Positions 36,590 through 46,618 of a stretch of DNA of 64,000 nt are shown in pieces. The DNA is taken from NCBI RefSeq assembly GCF_900250075.1, contig NZ_LT977071.1, forward strand, positions 970,138 through 1,034,137. The letters run 5' to 3'. Origin of the DNA: Cupriavidus taiwanensis. Its GTDB lineage: Bacteria; Pseudomonadota; Gammaproteobacteria; Burkholderiales; Burkholderiaceae. Each line of letters begins with the position of its first letter. Position 1 is the first letter of the stretch. Below the pieces are notes generated by a model. It was not told the DNA's origin, made no database searches, and saw only the letters and a list, made by a program, of their open reading frames with translations. Made by a program: the position numbers and the translations under genes.

Positions 36590-37675
36590 TCAGATCGCTG
36601 CCGCGATGGCCTTGCCCACCTCGCTGGTGCCGGCCTTGCCGCCGGCGTCCGGCGTCAGCGGACCTTCGCGCAGCACGGTCTCGATGGCGGCGAGGATGGC
36701 GTCATGGGCCTGGCGTCCGGCTGCGCCGCCAAGGAAGTCCAGCATCATCGCGCCCGACCAGATCATGCCGATCGGGTTGGCGATCTGCTTGCCGTAGATG
36801 TCCGGCGCCGAGCCGTGCACCGGCTCGAACAGCGACGGGAACCTGCGTTCCGGGTTCAGGTTGGCCGAGCCCGCCAGGCCGATGGTGCCGGTGCAGGCCG
36901 GGCCGAGGTCCGACAGCAGGTCGCCGAACAGGTTGGAGGCGACCACCACGTCGAAGCGCTCGGGCTGGAGCACAAAGCGCGCGCACAGGATGTCGATGTG
37001 CTGGCTGTCCCATGCCACCTCCGGGTACTGCGCGCCCATTGCCGCGGTGCGCTCGTCCCACCACGGCATGCTGACGGCGATGCCGTTGGACTTGGTCGCC
37101 GAGGTCAGCTTCCTGCGCGGACGCGATTGCGCCAGTTCGAAGGCGTATTTGAGGATGCGGTCGGTGCCGTGGCGGCTGAAGATCGACTGCTGCATCACGA
37201 TCTCGCGCGCGGTGCCCTCGTACATGCGGCCGCCGACGGGGCTGTACTCGCCCTCGGTGTTTTCGCGGACCACGTAGAAGTCGATGTCGCCGGGTTTCTT
37301 GCCGGCCAGCGGGCACGGCACGCCGGGCAGCAGGCGCACCGGGCGCAGATTGACGTACTGGTCGAACTCGCGGCGGAACTTGAGCAGCGAGCCCCACAGC
37401 GAGATGTGGTCGGGCACCTTGTCGGGCCAGCCCACGGCGCCGAAGTAGATCGCGTCGAAGCCGTCGAGCTGCTGCTTCCAGTCGTCCGGCATCATCTTGC
37501 CGTGGCGCAGGTAGTAGTCGCAATTGGCCCATTCGAAGTGGCGCACTTCAATCGGCAGGTTGAACTTGCGCGCGGCGGCTTCGACGACGCGCAGCCCTTC
37601 GGGCAGGACTTCGTTGCCGATGCCGTCGCCGGCAATGGCGGCGATGCGGAACGCAACAGGAGATGGTGTGGTCAT
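36590..37675 (-). CDS. D-malate/tartrate dehydrogenase (DmlA/TtuC-like)
   Basis: The 361-residue protein is of the isocitrate/isopropylmalate dehydrogenase type: RIAAIAGDGIGNEVLPEGLRV at the N-terminus, VRENTEGEYSPVGGRMYEG near residue 135, NLFGDLLSDLGPACTGTIGLA near 225 and FEPVHGSAPDIYGKQIANP near 270. Length and the arginine/lysine set fit the D-malate/tartrate branch. It decarboxylates D-malate to pyruvate with NAD. D-malate is the product of the carnitine route, so it should be the last enzyme. It is divergent from a LysR gene, as dmlA is from dmlR in E. coli. Confidence 0.88.
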   Translation of the reverse strand: MTTPSPVAFRIAAIAGDGIGNEVLPEGLRVVEAAARKFNLPIEVRHFEWANCDYYLRHGKMMPDDWKQQLDGFDAIYFGAVGWPDKVPDHISLWGSLLKFRREFDQYVNLRPVRLLPGVPCPLAGKKPGDIDFYVVRENTEGEYSPVGGRMYEGTAREIVMQQSIFSRHGTDRILKYAFELAQSRPRRKLTSATKSNGIAVSMPWWDERTAAMGAQYPEVAWDSQHIDILCARFVLQPERFDVVVASNLFGDLLSDLGPACTGTIGLAGSANLNPERRFPSLFEPVHGSAPDIYGKQIANPIGMIWSGAMMLDFLGGAAGRQAHDAILAAIETVLREGPLTPDAGGKAGTSEVGKAIAAAI

Positions 37676-37729
37676 GGCGGTGTCTCGCTCGGGTCTGGTG
37701 GTCAGGTCCGACCGAGAATGCCGCGAAAT

Positions 37730-37752
37730 CCGGCGCGGATCATCCGCGCCGG
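37730..37752. promoter_or_regulatory. 23-bp palindrome between malate dehydrogenase and LysR genes
   Basis: The arms CCGGCGCGGAT (37730-37740) and ATCCGCGCCGG (37742-37752) pair perfectly around a single C. It lies in the 100-bp divergent region, 55 bp from one start and 24 bp from the other. The position fits an operator of the LysR regulator or a structural hairpin in its leader. Confidence 0.55.
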
Positions 37753-37775
37753 CGTGGATACAGGAAACACGAATC

Positions 37776-38690
37776 GTGAATAGTCTGCCCCCACTGGAAG
37801 ACCTGCGTGTGTTCTGCCTGGTCGCGCAGCGCGCCAGCTTCGTCGCCGCCGCCGAAGAGCTGGGTAGTTCGCCGGCCTATGTCAGCAAGCGCGTCAAGGC
37901 GCTGGAACAGGTGCTGGGCGCGCAACTGCTGCACCGGAGCACGCGTCAGGTATCGCTGACGGAAAACGGCGAGCGCGTGTGCCGCTGGGCCCGCCACATG
38001 CTCGACGAGATCGGGCAGCTGAGGGATGAAATCGCTGCCGCCGGCGGCGCGCCGCGCGGGCTGGTGCGCATCGGCAGCAGCGTGGGCTTCGGCAGGCGCC
38101 ATGTCGCGCCGTTGATCTCGACGCTTTGCCAGCAGTTTCCCGGGCTGGAAATCCGCTTCGACGTATTCGACAAGCTGGTCGACCTGGTGGCCGAAGGCAT
38201 CGACCTCGACCTGCGCATCGGCAACGACATTGCGCCGCACCTGATCGCGCGCCGCCTGGCGCGCAACTGGCGCGTGCTGTGCGCGGCGCCCTCGTACCTG
38301 GCGGCGCGCGGCGTGCCGCAGACGCTCGAGGCGCTGTCTGAGCACGACTGCCTGGTCACCAAGGAGCGCGACCACCCGTTCGGCATCTGGCGCATGACGG
38401 GGCCGGAGGGCGAGCGCAGCGTCAAGGTGGGCGGACGGCTGTCGTCCAACCATGGCGAGATCGTCACCGGCTGGGCGCTGGCCGGGCATGGCGTCATGCT
38501 GCGTTCAATGTGGGATATCGCGGCCGACCTTCACGCCGGCCGCCTGGTGCAGGTGCTGCCCGACTACCGCCAGGACGCCGATATCTGGGCGGTGTATCCT
38601 TCGCGCCTGTCCGGCTCCGCGCGCGTGCGCGCCTGCGTCGAGTTTTTCATGCGGCATCTCGGCGGTGCCACGGGGGAATCCACAACATGA
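37776..38690 (+). CDS. LysR family regulator, DmlR-like
   Basis: The start is GTG 37776 (V-NSLPPLEDLRVF) with AGGA upstream, giving 304 residues. The helix-turn-helix spans LEDLRVFCLVAQRASFVAAAEELGSSPAYVSKRVKALE, and the effector domain begins near residue 90 (GLVRIGSSVGFGRRHVAPLI). Similarity in length and context with DmlR suggests control of D-malate dehydrogenase. The stop overlaps the next start (ATGA), a strict coupling with an XRE-PAS protein. Confidence 0.9.
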   Translation: MNSLPPLEDLRVFCLVAQRASFVAAAEELGSSPAYVSKRVKALEQVLGAQLLHRSTRQVSLTENGERVCRWARHMLDEIGQLRDEIAAAGGAPRGLVRIGSSVGFGRRHVAPLISTLCQQFPGLEIRFDVFDKLVDLVAEGIDLDLRIGNDIAPHLIARRLARNWRVLCAAPSYLAARGVPQTLEALSEHDCLVTKERDHPFGIWRMTGPEGERSVKVGGRLSSNHGEIVTGWALAGHGVMLRSMWDIAADLHAGRLVQVLPDYRQDADIWAVYPSRLSGSARVRACVEFFMRHLGGATGESTT

Positions 38691-39673
38691 CAGAAAACAG
38701 CTTTGCCTTCCGCCTCAAGGAACTGCTCGAACACAAGAAGCTCACGCTGCAGGCGGTGGCCAACGCGCTGGACGTGTCGCGTCCGGCCGTCCACAAGTGG
38801 ACCCGGGGTGGCGAGATCGACTACGAGAAGCTGCGCAAGCTGGCGGCGTTCCTGGATGTCAACTGGATCTGGCTGCGCTACGGCGAGCAGGCCCGGCAAG
38901 AGGCCGAAACCTCCAGCGCGGTGGAAATCCCCATGACCGACATGCGCCGCCGCTATACCGCCGAGATCATGGAGAGCGAGGCGCGCATGAAGCTGGCGCA
39001 GGAGGGCGCGCGCATCGTCACGTGGGAATGGAACCTGATCACCGACGACGTGACCTACTCGTCCAACGTCGAGGCCGTGTACGGCTGGCGCATCGTCAGC
39101 AACGAAAGCTTCTGGAAGCATGTGCCCGCCGATGACGTTCCCATGATGAACGCCGCCTACGAGGAATCGGTGCGCACCGGCAAGGCCCACGAATTCGACT
39201 TCCGCCTGATCCAGCCCGACGGCAGCATCCGCTGGATCTCGTCGCGCGCCACGCCGGTGCGCGAGCTCGACGGACGCATCGTCAAGATCGTCGGCATCAG
39301 CATGGACAACACTGCGCGCAAGCTCGCCGAGCAGTCACTGCGCGACCAGCAGGCGCGGTTCCGGGCGGTGTTCGAGCTGACCTCGGAAGGCATGGCGCTG
39401 CTGGACGGCAAGCTGCGGTGCGAATCGGTCAATGCGGCGCTGGTGGCGATGGTTGGCGGCGACGCCGAGGCGCTGCTGGGCAACGGGTTTGCCAGGCGCT
39501 GCGCCGAAGCCGGGGCCCGCCTGCGCAGGCTGACGCGCAACCGGCCCCGCGCGACGTTTGCCGCCGAACTGCAACGGGAAGATGGAAGCGGGCTGCCGGT
39601 GACGGTGCGCGCGGTGCTGGAGCACAGCGATGACGGCGTGTCGTACTACGCCCTGGCGATGCGGGCGACCTGA
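38687..39673 (+). CDS. XRE-type HTH protein with PAS domains, coupled to LysR
   Basis: The 328-residue protein has an XRE helix-turn-helix (RLKELLEHKKLTLQAVANALDVSRPAVHKW, residues 7-40). A PAS domain follows (about 100-205, with EWNLITDDVTYSSNVEAVYGW and FDFRLIQPDGSIRW), and then a second, shorter PAS-like region (about 222-325, RFRAVFELTSEGMALLDGK). There is no histidine kinase or GGDEF output, so it is a one-component DNA-binding sensor. Its ATGA overlap with the LysR gene suggests that both act on the carnitine/malate genes. The ligand is unknown. It ends 2 bp from the convergent ABC-F gene. Confidence 0.85.
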   Translation: MTENSFAFRLKELLEHKKLTLQAVANALDVSRPAVHKWTRGGEIDYEKLRKLAAFLDVNWIWLRYGEQARQEAETSSAVEIPMTDMRRRYTAEIMESEARMKLAQEGARIVTWEWNLITDDVTYSSNVEAVYGWRIVSNESFWKHVPADDVPMMNAAYEESVRTGKAHEFDFRLIQPDGSIRWISSRATPVRELDGRIVKIVGISMDNTARKLAEQSLRDQQARFRAVFELTSEGMALLDGKLRCESVNAALVAMVGGDAEALLGNGFARRCAEAGARLRRLTRNRPRATFAAELQREDGSGLPVTVRAVLEHSDDGVSYYALAMRAT

Positions 39674-39675
39674 CA

Positions 39676-41289
39676 TCACCATGGCGCCGTCTGCCAGCCC
39701 TGTTCCGTAGCCACAAGCCGATCCGTCAAGCCAAGGTTGTTCATGAACGCGTCGTCGTGGGACACGACCACCAGCGCGCCCTGGTAGCCGCGCAACATGG
39801 CCTCCAGCGCCTGTACCGAAGGCAGGTCCAGGTGGTTGCTGGGCTCATCCAGCAATAGCAGGTGCGGCGGTGGATCGGCATACAGCACGCACGCCAGCGC
39901 CGCCTTGAGTCGCTCGCCGCCGCTGAGCGAGCCCCCGGGCACGGCAATCTTCCCGCTATCCAGGCCAAGGTGCGCAAGGCGCATGCGCAGATCGCCCTCG
40001 CTCGTCGTCGGGTTGGCCGCCAGCATCTGTTCCAGCACGGTTCGCCGCGGATCCAGGCTGGCCAGCCGCTGGTCCAGGTAGATGCCTTGCACCGGAAGCT
40101 TGCATGTGCCGGCCAGGGGCTGCAGCTGGCGCGCGAGCACCTTGAGCAAGGTCGACTTGCCGCTGCCATTGGGGCCGACCACGCCCACGCGCTGCTGCCC
40201 CGTCAGCGTGAGACTGATCTGGCGCGTGGCACCCTGGACAAAGGGCAGCTCCACGGCCTCCAGTTCCGCGACACGTTTTTGCGAAGCCAGGGCAACCGGC
40301 AGCTCGTGCACGACGATGGCCAGGTCGTGCCCGACCCGCTGCGCGGCCTCGCGCACGCGCTCGGCCATTTCCAGCCGGGTCTCGGCATGCTGCTGGCGCA
40401 GCTTGCCGGCCGAGCCTTCGCTGCGTTCCTTCTGGCGGCCCAGCAGGATCCTGGCCTGGTTGGCCTCTTGTGCATGCCGGTTGCCACGTGCCTGGCGCCG
40501 CTCCAGGCGTTCGCGCTGCTCGCGCAGGGACTGCTCTTCGCGCCGGCGTTCGAGCTTGCGTTGTTCCAGCTGCTGGATCGCGTTCTGCCGCTCGCGCTCC
40601 ATGCATTGGGCGTAGAAGGTGTAGTTGCCCCCATAGCTGCGCAGTCCCAGCGAAGACAACGCCACGATGCGCGGCATGGTGTCGAGCAGTTGCCGGTCAT
40701 GGCTTACCACCAGCAGCCCGCGCGGCCAACGCCGCAATTGCTCGACCAGCGCCTGCCGGTTCGGCCGGTCGAGGTGATTGCTGGGCTCGTCCAGGATCAG
40801 GAAATCGGCATCCGACAACAAGGCGCCGATCAGCGTGACGCGCATGGCTTCGCCACCGCTGAGCGCGCTGGCAGGCGTCGCGGCATCGAGATGGTCCAGG
40901 CCATTGCGCGCCAGTTCATCCTGCAGCCGCATGCGCACATCCCAGCGCTCGCCCACGGCATCGAAATCTTCAGGCGCGCTGCTGCCCGCTTCGATGCGTT
41001 CGAGCGCATCGATCGTGGCCTGCACACCGGCGAGGCCCGACACCGTAGCGCCAGGCGCAGGCGATACCTGCTGGGCGAGGTAATACACGCTGCCGGAGCG
41101 CGTGCAGCGCCCGCTGGTCGGCTGCACTTGCCCGGCCAGCATGCGCGCCAGCACCGTCTTGCCGGCGCCGTTGCGCCCGACCAGGCCGGTGGCACGCTGG
41201 TCGAACTGTTCGGTGAGGTCGGAGAAAAGCGTCCTGCCGTCGGGCAGAACGTAAGACACGCTTTCCAGCGCGAGATAGGGATGCGTCAT
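39676..41289 (-). CDS. ABC-F family ATPase
   Basis: From ATG 41289 the protein has 537 residues and two ABC domains without membrane segments. Walker A motifs are GRNGAGKT (near residue 37) and GPNGSGKST (near 350). The signatures LSGGEAMRV and LSGGERLKA are followed by LILDEPSNHLD and LLLDEPSNHLD. An arginine/glutamine-rich linker (about 205-290) forms the P-site tRNA-interaction motif region. ABC-F proteins act on the ribosome, either as translation factors or in antibiotic protection. Which of these applies is not clear. No attenuator leader was recognised. Confidence 0.9.
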   Translation of the reverse strand: MTHPYLALESVSYVLPDGRTLFSDLTEQFDQRATGLVGRNGAGKTVLARMLAGQVQPTSGRCTRSGSVYYLAQQVSPAPGATVSGLAGVQATIDALERIEAGSSAPEDFDAVGERWDVRMRLQDELARNGLDHLDAATPASALSGGEAMRVTLIGALLSDADFLILDEPSNHLDRPNRQALVEQLRRWPRGLLVVSHDRQLLDTMPRIVALSSLGLRSYGGNYTFYAQCMERERQNAIQQLEQRKLERRREEQSLREQRERLERRQARGNRHAQEANQARILLGRQKERSEGSAGKLRQQHAETRLEMAERVREAAQRVGHDLAIVVHELPVALASQKRVAELEAVELPFVQGATRQISLTLTGQQRVGVVGPNGSGKSTLLKVLARQLQPLAGTCKLPVQGIYLDQRLASLDPRRTVLEQMLAANPTTSEGDLRMRLAHLGLDSGKIAVPGGSLSGGERLKAALACVLYADPPPHLLLLDEPSNHLDLPSVQALEAMLRGYQGALVVVSHDDAFMNNLGLTDRLVATEQGWQTAPW

Positions 41290-41589
41290 GTGTCCATCCA
41301 AAGATGCCAGGAACTCCCCCTGCTCGTGGGGGTAGGTGGAGACTGGCCGTCATGAAGACGGCGGCATCAATGGCGCATGACGAGTACCTCGGTGATGGGT
41401 GGTTGGCCTGCAATGTTAAGAGCATCCGCGGCAGAGCGCAATTCCCGATGCTACCCCCCTCGATCGTGGGGATCAGCCTGATTTCCGCAAACCGATATCC
41501 CGGCTGGAAGGGACAGATGCAGACAGCGATTCTGCAAGCAGCAGCCATTAACGCGTCCCCCGCTTTGATCGAGAATGAGGAGGAGTGCC
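41290..41589. other. Intergenic gap between ABC-F and chemoreceptor genes
   Basis: The 300-bp divergent region holds no convincing gene. Short frames in it lack a family or ribosome site. It is expected to contain promoters for both genes, but none could be defined with confidence. Confidence 0.5.
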
Positions 41590-43134
41590 GTGCGCAACAA
41601 CCAGCCTGTCACGCAACGGGAATTCGAATTTCCCGACAACGCCACGCTGATGTCGACCACCGACACGCAGAGCTACATCACGTATGCCAACGCGGCCTTT
41701 GTCGAAGTCAGTGGCTTCACGCAAGAAGAAATCCAGGGGCAACCGCATAACCTGGTGCGCCATCCGGACATGCCGGCGGAAGCCTTCGCCGACATGTGGG
41801 CCACGCTGAAGGGCGGCGAGCCGTGGACCGCACTGGTGAAGAACCGGCGCAAGGATGGCGACCATTACTGGGTCCGCGCCAATGCCACGCCGGTGGTGCG
41901 CCACGGCCGGCCGGCGGGCTACATGTCCGTGCGGACCAAGGCCACGCGCGACGAGATTGCCGCGGCGGAGCGGTTGTACCGGGACTTCCGCGAAGGCCAT
42001 GCCGGTGACCGGAAATTCCGCAAGGGGCTGATCGTGCGGACCGGGCTGATGGCCTTCGCCTCGGTGCTGCAGGTCATGCCCGTGCGCTGGCGCGTGCGGC
42101 TGGCGCTGGCGGCGCTGCTTCCGGTCAGTGTGGCCGGCGCCTGGGGACTAGGCCTTGGCGGCGCGGCGCTGGCCGGCTTTGCCGGCGTGATGGCGCTTGC
42201 CACGCTGCTGGTGTCGTGGGTGTTGCAGCAGCAGATCACGACGCCGCTGGAGCAAGTGCTGACGCACGCGCTGCGCGTGGCATCGGGCGAAAGCCAGAAG
42301 GCAGTGCAGATGGACCGGGTCGACGAGATCGGCATGACGCTGCGCACCATCAACCAGTTGGGCCTGATGTTCCGCTGGCTGATCGACGACGTCAGCGCGC
42401 AGGTGGTCAACGTCCAGACCGCCAGCAACGAAATCGCGCGCGGCAATGCGGACCTGAGTGCGCGCACCGAGCAAGCCGCGTCGAACGTACAGGAAACCGC
42501 CGCGTCGATGACGCAGATGACCGCGACGGTGAAAAGCAATGCGGACACCGCGGCGCAGGCCAATACCCTGTCCGGTTCCGCCAGTGTCGCGGCCGAGCGC
42601 GGCGGAGAGGCGGTGTCCGAGGTGGTCAGCACGATGAAGGCGATCACGGAAAGCTCGAAGCGCATCGCCGAGATCATTGGTGTCATCGATGGCATTGCCT
42701 TCCAGACCAACATCCTCGCGCTGAATGCCGCGGTGGAGGCCGCCCGCGCCGGTGAACAGGGCCGCGGCTTTGCCGTGGTGGCCGGCGAGGTGCGCAGCCT
42801 GGCGCAGCGCAGCGCCAACGCCGCCAAGGAAATCAAGGGACTGATCGATGCCAGCGTGCACAACGTCGAATCCGGCGCCAGGCTGGTGGACGACGCCGGC
42901 AAGACCATGCAGGACATCGTGTCGCAGGTCAGGGATGTGTCGCAGCTGATCGCCGAGATCAGCGCCGCCACCAGGGAGCAGAGCAGCGGCATCACGCAGG
43001 TGGGCGACGCGGTGAGCGATCTGGACCAGATCACGCAGCAGAACGCCGCGCTGGTCGAGCAAAGCGCGGCGGCGGCCGAGAGCCTGAACCAGCAGGCGGT
43101 GCGGCTGGTGGAGGCAGTGGGGGTATTCCGCTGA
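41590..43134 (+). CDS. Aer-like methyl-accepting chemotaxis protein with PAS domain
   Basis: The GTG at 41590 follows GAGGAGG and gives 514 residues. A PAS domain (residues 10-115) includes [20 protein letters not shown] and [16 protein letters not shown], close to the FAD-binding Aer sensor. Two hydrophobic segments (about 155-215) precede a HAMP-like linker ([12 protein letters not shown]). The signalling domain (about 270-500) has the hairpin core [25 protein letters not shown] with [15 protein letters not shown]. It should report redox or oxygen state to the chemotaxis system that drives the flagellum encoded in the same region. Confidence 0.92.
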   Translation: MRNNQPVTQREFEFPDNATLMSTTDTQSYITYANAAFVEVSGFTQEEIQGQPHNLVRHPDMPAEAFADMWATLKGGEPWTALVKNRRKDGDHYWVRANATPVVRHGRPAGYMSVRTKATRDEIAAAERLYRDFREGHAGDRKFRKGLIVRTGLMAFASVLQVMPVRWRVRLALAALLPVSVAGAWGLGLGGAALAGFAGVMALATLLVSWVLQQQITTPLEQVLTHALRVASGESQKAVQMDRVDEIGMTLRTINQLGLMFRWLIDDVSAQVVNVQTASNEIARGNADLSARTEQAASNVQETAASMTQMTATVKSNADTAAQANTLSGSASVAAERGGEAVSEVVSTMKAITESSKRIAEIIGVIDGIAFQTNILALNAAVEAARAGEQGRGFAVVAGEVRSLAQRSANAAKEIKGLIDASVHNVESGARLVDDAGKTMQDIVSQVRDVSQLIAEISAATREQSSGITQVGDAVSDLDQITQQNAALVEQSAAAAESLNQQAVRLVEAVGVFR

Positions 43135-43137
43135 ACT

Positions 43138-43173
43138 GCGCGGCGCGATCCAGGGCCCCGGATCGCGCCGCGC
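43138..43173. terminator. Likely bidirectional terminator hairpin
   Basis: Arms GCGCGGCGCGATCC (43138-43151) and GGATCGCGCCGCGC (43160-43173) pair perfectly across an 8-base loop. It lies between the convergent chemoreceptor and NhaA genes. It lacks a long T run on either side, so termination may be partial or factor-assisted. Confidence 0.6.
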
Positions 43174-43186
43174 TTGCTGCCGGTCG

Positions 43187-44545
43187 CTAACGTCCGGCTG
43201 CCTTGAGGCTGTGCGCGTAGAACAGCCCCCAGCCGAGCCCGAGCACGGCGGCAATGGCGGAGGCAAGCAGCACGCCAAGCTTGGCGGCGCCAAGCAGGTT
43301 GGCATCGTCGAAGGCGAGCATGGCGATAAAGATCGACATCGTGAAGCCGATGCCGGCAAGCAGCCCCACCAGCCATACGCCGAGCCACGAGACTTCCGGG
43401 GGCAACTGGCACCACCCGAGCCGAACCGCCAGCCAGCTGATCGAGACGATGCCCAGCGGCTTGCCCAGGACGAGCGCCACGACCACCCCCGCCAGCACCA
43501 TCCGCGCATTCTCGTTGCCGAGGTCTATGCCCGTGACATTGACGCCGGCGTTGGCCAGCGCAAACAGCGGCATGATCAGAAAGGCCACCCAGGGATGCAG
43601 CGCCATCTGCACGCGTGTCACCGGCGGCAGAACGTCCCGTTGCGCCTGTCGAAGTTGCCGCAGGGGTTCGGCAAGCTTGTCCGGCTCCGCGGCCGGGCTT
43701 GCGGTACGGGGGCGCAAGTCGTCAACCGCATGCCTGGCCTGCTCCAGCGGGCGGCCGCCGATACGCGCGATCCGCACCGGTGTCATCATGCCCAGCACCA
43801 CGCCGGACAGGGTCGGGTGGGCACCGGTCTTGAGCATGCCCAGCCACAAGACGGCGCCCGGCACGACATATGCGTAGGCGGTGCCGATGCCGAGCCACTG
43901 CAGGCCCAGGACCATCAGGATGCCGGCAGCGGCCAGATAGAGTCCGGTATGGTCGAGACCGGTGGAATACGCCGCGGCAATGATGAGCACCGCCACGATG
44001 TCGTCGATAATTGCCAGTGCCAGCAGGAAGACCCGGACGTTGCCCGGAATCGACTTGCCCAGCAATGCGAGCACCCCCACGGCAAACGCAATGTCCGTGG
44101 CCGTCGGCACGGCCCATCCATGGCGCGCCGGTAACGCTGGATTGAGCGCGAGGTAAAGCACCGCGGGGACCAGGACGCCGCCCAGTGCAGCGGTGACCGG
44201 CAGCGCGGACAAGCGAATGCTTTCGAGCGCGCCTTCATGCATCTCGCGCCGGATCTCCATGCCCACGACCAGGAAGAACACTGTCATGAGGGCGTCGTTG
44301 ATCCAGAAGTGCAACGGCTGGTCCACCACATGATTGCCAAAGCCGAACGACAGGCTGGTATGCCAAAGCGCGAAGTAGCTGTCGGCAGCGGGTGAGTTGG
44401 CCCAGACCAGCGCAACCGCGGCGGCCACCAGCAGCACAAGGCCACTGACCGCTTCGATATGAAGATAATGGTCGATTGCCGAGAATGCCTTTTCTGCCAG
44501 GATCTGGGCGCGGGGCACAGCTTGCCGATGGGCGGGTTTGTTCAT
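43187..44545 (-). CDS. nhaA: NhaA, Na+/H+ antiporter
   Basis: The 452-residue protein has the NhaA pattern: the start [54 protein letters not shown] near residue 90, and the two transport aspartates in [18 protein letters not shown] near 180. A cytoplasmic insert of about 40 residues ([19 protein letters not shown]...) lengthens the loop compared with the 388-residue E. coli form. It exchanges external protons for sodium and supports pH and salt homeostasis. The potassium genes upstream on the same strand fit an ion-balance group. Confidence 0.95.
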   Translation of the reverse strand: MNKPAHRQAVPRAQILAEKAFSAIDHYLHIEAVSGLVLLVAAAVALVWANSPAADSYFALWHTSLSFGFGNHVVDQPLHFWINDALMTVFFLVVGMEIRREMHEGALESIRLSALPVTAALGGVLVPAVLYLALNPALPARHGWAVPTATDIAFAVGVLALLGKSIPGNVRVFLLALAIIDDIVAVLIIAAAYSTGLDHTGLYLAAAGILMVLGLQWLGIGTAYAYVVPGAVLWLGMLKTGAHPTLSGVVLGMMTPVRIARIGGRPLEQARHAVDDLRPRTASPAAEPDKLAEPLRQLRQAQRDVLPPVTRVQMALHPWVAFLIMPLFALANAGVNVTGIDLGNENARMVLAGVVVALVLGKPLGIVSISWLAVRLGWCQLPPEVSWLGVWLVGLLAGIGFTMSIFIAMLAFDDANLLGAAKLGVLLASAIAAVLGLGWGLFYAHSLKAAGR

Positions 44546-44601
44546 GGTTCCATGGTTTCCCGAGACGGAGGGCTTGCCGGCGCACCAGCCGGGGAGGCCC
44601 G

Positions 44602-45300
44602 CTACTGCTTCCTGGTGGCGCCGGCGAAGCGCTCGATCTTGCTGGTCGCCCCGGAGACGACCAGCAGGTCGCCGGCCTCGATCATGGTGGACGCGGTCGC
44701 ATGCATGAATTCCTCGTTCGCGCGCTTGACCCCCACCACGGTGACTCCAGTCTGCTCGCGCACGCGCGACTCCGTCAGGCTTTTGCCGTGCGTGAAGGAC
44801 GGTGCATGAATCTTTGCAATGGCAAAGCCGTCGTCGAACTCGATGAAATCGATCATCCTGCCGGTGATCAGGTGGGCCACGCGCGCGCCCATGTCGGCTT
44901 CCGGATAGACCACGTGGTGAGCGCCGATGCGCTCGGCGATTTTGCCGTGTTCGGTGGTGAAGGCCTTGACCCAGATGTCCTTGATCTCGAGTTCGGTGAG
45001 CGCCATCAGGGTCATCAGGCTGGCAGACATCTCTGTGCCGATACCAACGATGGCGTGCGAAAAATCTGCCACGCCAAGCTGACGCATGACGCTGACATCG
45101 GTGGAATCCGCCTGGACACAGTAAGTCAGGGTGTTCGACCAGCGCTGTACCAGGTCCATGTCCTTGTCGATCCCCATGACATCGTGGCCCAGGCGCATCA
45201 GCGACTGGGCCACTGCGCTGCCGAAGCGGCCGAGCCCGATCACGACCACGCTGTCTCCTGCGGAGAAGGCGAACTGCTCGGTAAAAAGTCTAGCCAACAA
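44602..45300 (-). CDS. TrkA/KtrA-type potassium uptake regulatory protein
   Basis: A TTG at 45300 with GAGGAGC in front is the best start, giving 232 residues; no ATG serves. The RCK N domain begins [22 protein letters not shown] (NAD-binding glycines near residue 17) and the C-terminal RCK C domain spans about 145-225 ([16 protein letters not shown]). KtrA-like proteins form a cytosolic ring that gates the membrane subunit by nucleotide binding. It overlaps the TrkH/KtrB gene by 11 bp. Single-domain length favours KtrA over the double-domain TrkA of E. coli. Confidence 0.9.
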   Translation of the reverse strand: MLARLFTEQFAFSAGDSVVVIGLGRFGSAVAQSLMRLGHDVMGIDKDMDLVQRWSNTLTYCVQADSTDVSVMRQLGVADFSHAIVGIGTEMSASLMTLMALTELEIKDIWVKAFTTEHGKIAERIGAHHVVYPEADMGARVAHLITGRMIDFIEFDDGFAIAKIHAPSFTHGKSLTESRVREQTGVTVVGVKRANEEFMHATASTMIEAGDLLVVSGATSKIERFAGATRKQ

Positions 45301-46618
45301 TGGGATGCTCCTCGGGATAGCGATAGGGCGAGCGGTGTTCGCCCATTGCCAGCGAAACCGCCAGCGTGATGGTGCCAACTCTGCCTGCATACATCAACAC
45401 AATCAACGTGAGCTGGGCGCCTGGCGGCAGCTCCGGCGTGATGCCGGTCGACAAGCCAACCGTGCCGAAGGCAGAGATCACCTCGAAGATGACGCTGCCG
45501 ACGGGAAGGTTGGTCAGCCGTAGTATCGCCAGTGTGCCGATCGTGATCAGCGCGCTGCCAAGCACCAGCACGGTGATCGCCTGGCGCTGCGCCGACGGAC
45601 TGACGCGGCGCGCGAAGGCTTCGCTGTCAGTGCGGCCGCGGATCTCGGCAATCACCAGCAAGGCCAGGATGGCGATGGTGCCGACCTTGACGCCCCCCGC
45701 CGTGCTGGCACTGCCGCCGCCAACGAACATCAGCAGATAATGCAGGGCCAGGCTCTCCTGCGTCAGCGCGCCGATATCGATGGCATTGAATCCGGCCGTG
45801 CGGGCCGAGACGGAGGCGAATGCCGCGGCCAGCAGCTTCTGCGGCACCGGCATGGGCCCCAGGGTCCGGCTGTTGCCCCATTCGAACAGCAGCAGCCCGG
45901 CCAGGCCGAGCGCCAGCAGCAGGCCGGTACCCAGCAGGGTGAGCTTGCTGTGCAGCGACCAGCGCCGCGGCTCGCGCAGCTTGCCATGCAGGTCGTAGAG
46001 AACCGGGAAGCCGAGGCCGCCGACCACGATCGCCAGCATGACGGGCAACAGGATCGCCGGCGCGGCGGCATACCGGGTCAGGCTGTCGGCATGGATCGAA
46101 AAACCCGCATTGTTGAACGCCGAGACCGCATGGAACAGGCCGCTCCATGCCGCCTCGGGCCACGGCAGGGCGTGGCCGAAATGCAGTTCGGCCGCCAGCC
46201 ACAGCGCGATCGCAAGCTCGCAGCCGAAGGTCACGATCAATACCAGCCGGGCAATGCCGGTAATGTCGCCCAGCCCCAGGGCACGTGTTTCAACCTGCGT
46301 GATCAACCGCGTCCGCAGGCGCAATGAGCGGTTGACCATCAGGCCCAGCAGCGTCGAGGCCGTCATCATGCCGAAGCCCCCCAGCTGGAACAGGGTCATG
46401 ATGACTGCCTGCCCGAAGCCCGACCAGTAGGTGCCGGTATCCACGACGACCAGCCCGGTGACACAGACCGCGGACACGGCGGTAAAGAAGGCAACCAGCC
46501 ACGGCGCATGGCCACCCTCGGCCCTCGACACCGGCAACATCAACAGCATGCTGCCCGCCACTATGGCCAGAAAAAATACCAGGGCCACGGTCCTGGTGGG
46601 ATGCAGAGAGGATTTCAT
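45290..46618 (-). CDS. TrkH/KtrB-type potassium uptake membrane subunit
   Basis: From ATG 46618 the protein has 442 residues and about eight to ten membrane segments. The selectivity loops are recognisable as FFTAVSAVCVTGLVVVDTG, FHAVSAFNNAGFSI, ARTAGFNAIDIG and ISAFGTVGLSTG, each with the central glycine. It ends [16 protein letters not shown]. It takes up potassium, in Ktr systems coupled to sodium, under control of the overlapping TrkA/KtrA protein. Confidence 0.92.
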   Translation of the reverse strand: MKSSLHPTRTVALVFFLAIVAGSMLLMLPVSRAEGGHAPWLVAFFTAVSAVCVTGLVVVDTGTYWSGFGQAVIMTLFQLGGFGMMTASTLLGLMVNRSLRLRTRLITQVETRALGLGDITGIARLVLIVTFGCELAIALWLAAELHFGHALPWPEAAWSGLFHAVSAFNNAGFSIHADSLTRYAAAPAILLPVMLAIVVGGLGFPVLYDLHGKLREPRRWSLHSKLTLLGTGLLLALGLAGLLLFEWGNSRTLGPMPVPQKLLAAAFASVSARTAGFNAIDIGALTQESLALHYLLMFVGGGSASTAGGVKVGTIAILALLVIAEIRGRTDSEAFARRVSPSAQRQAITVLVLGSALITIGTLAILRLTNLPVGSVIFEVISAFGTVGLSTGITPELPPGAQLTLIVLMYAGRVGTITLAVSLAMGEHRSPYRYPEEHPIVG

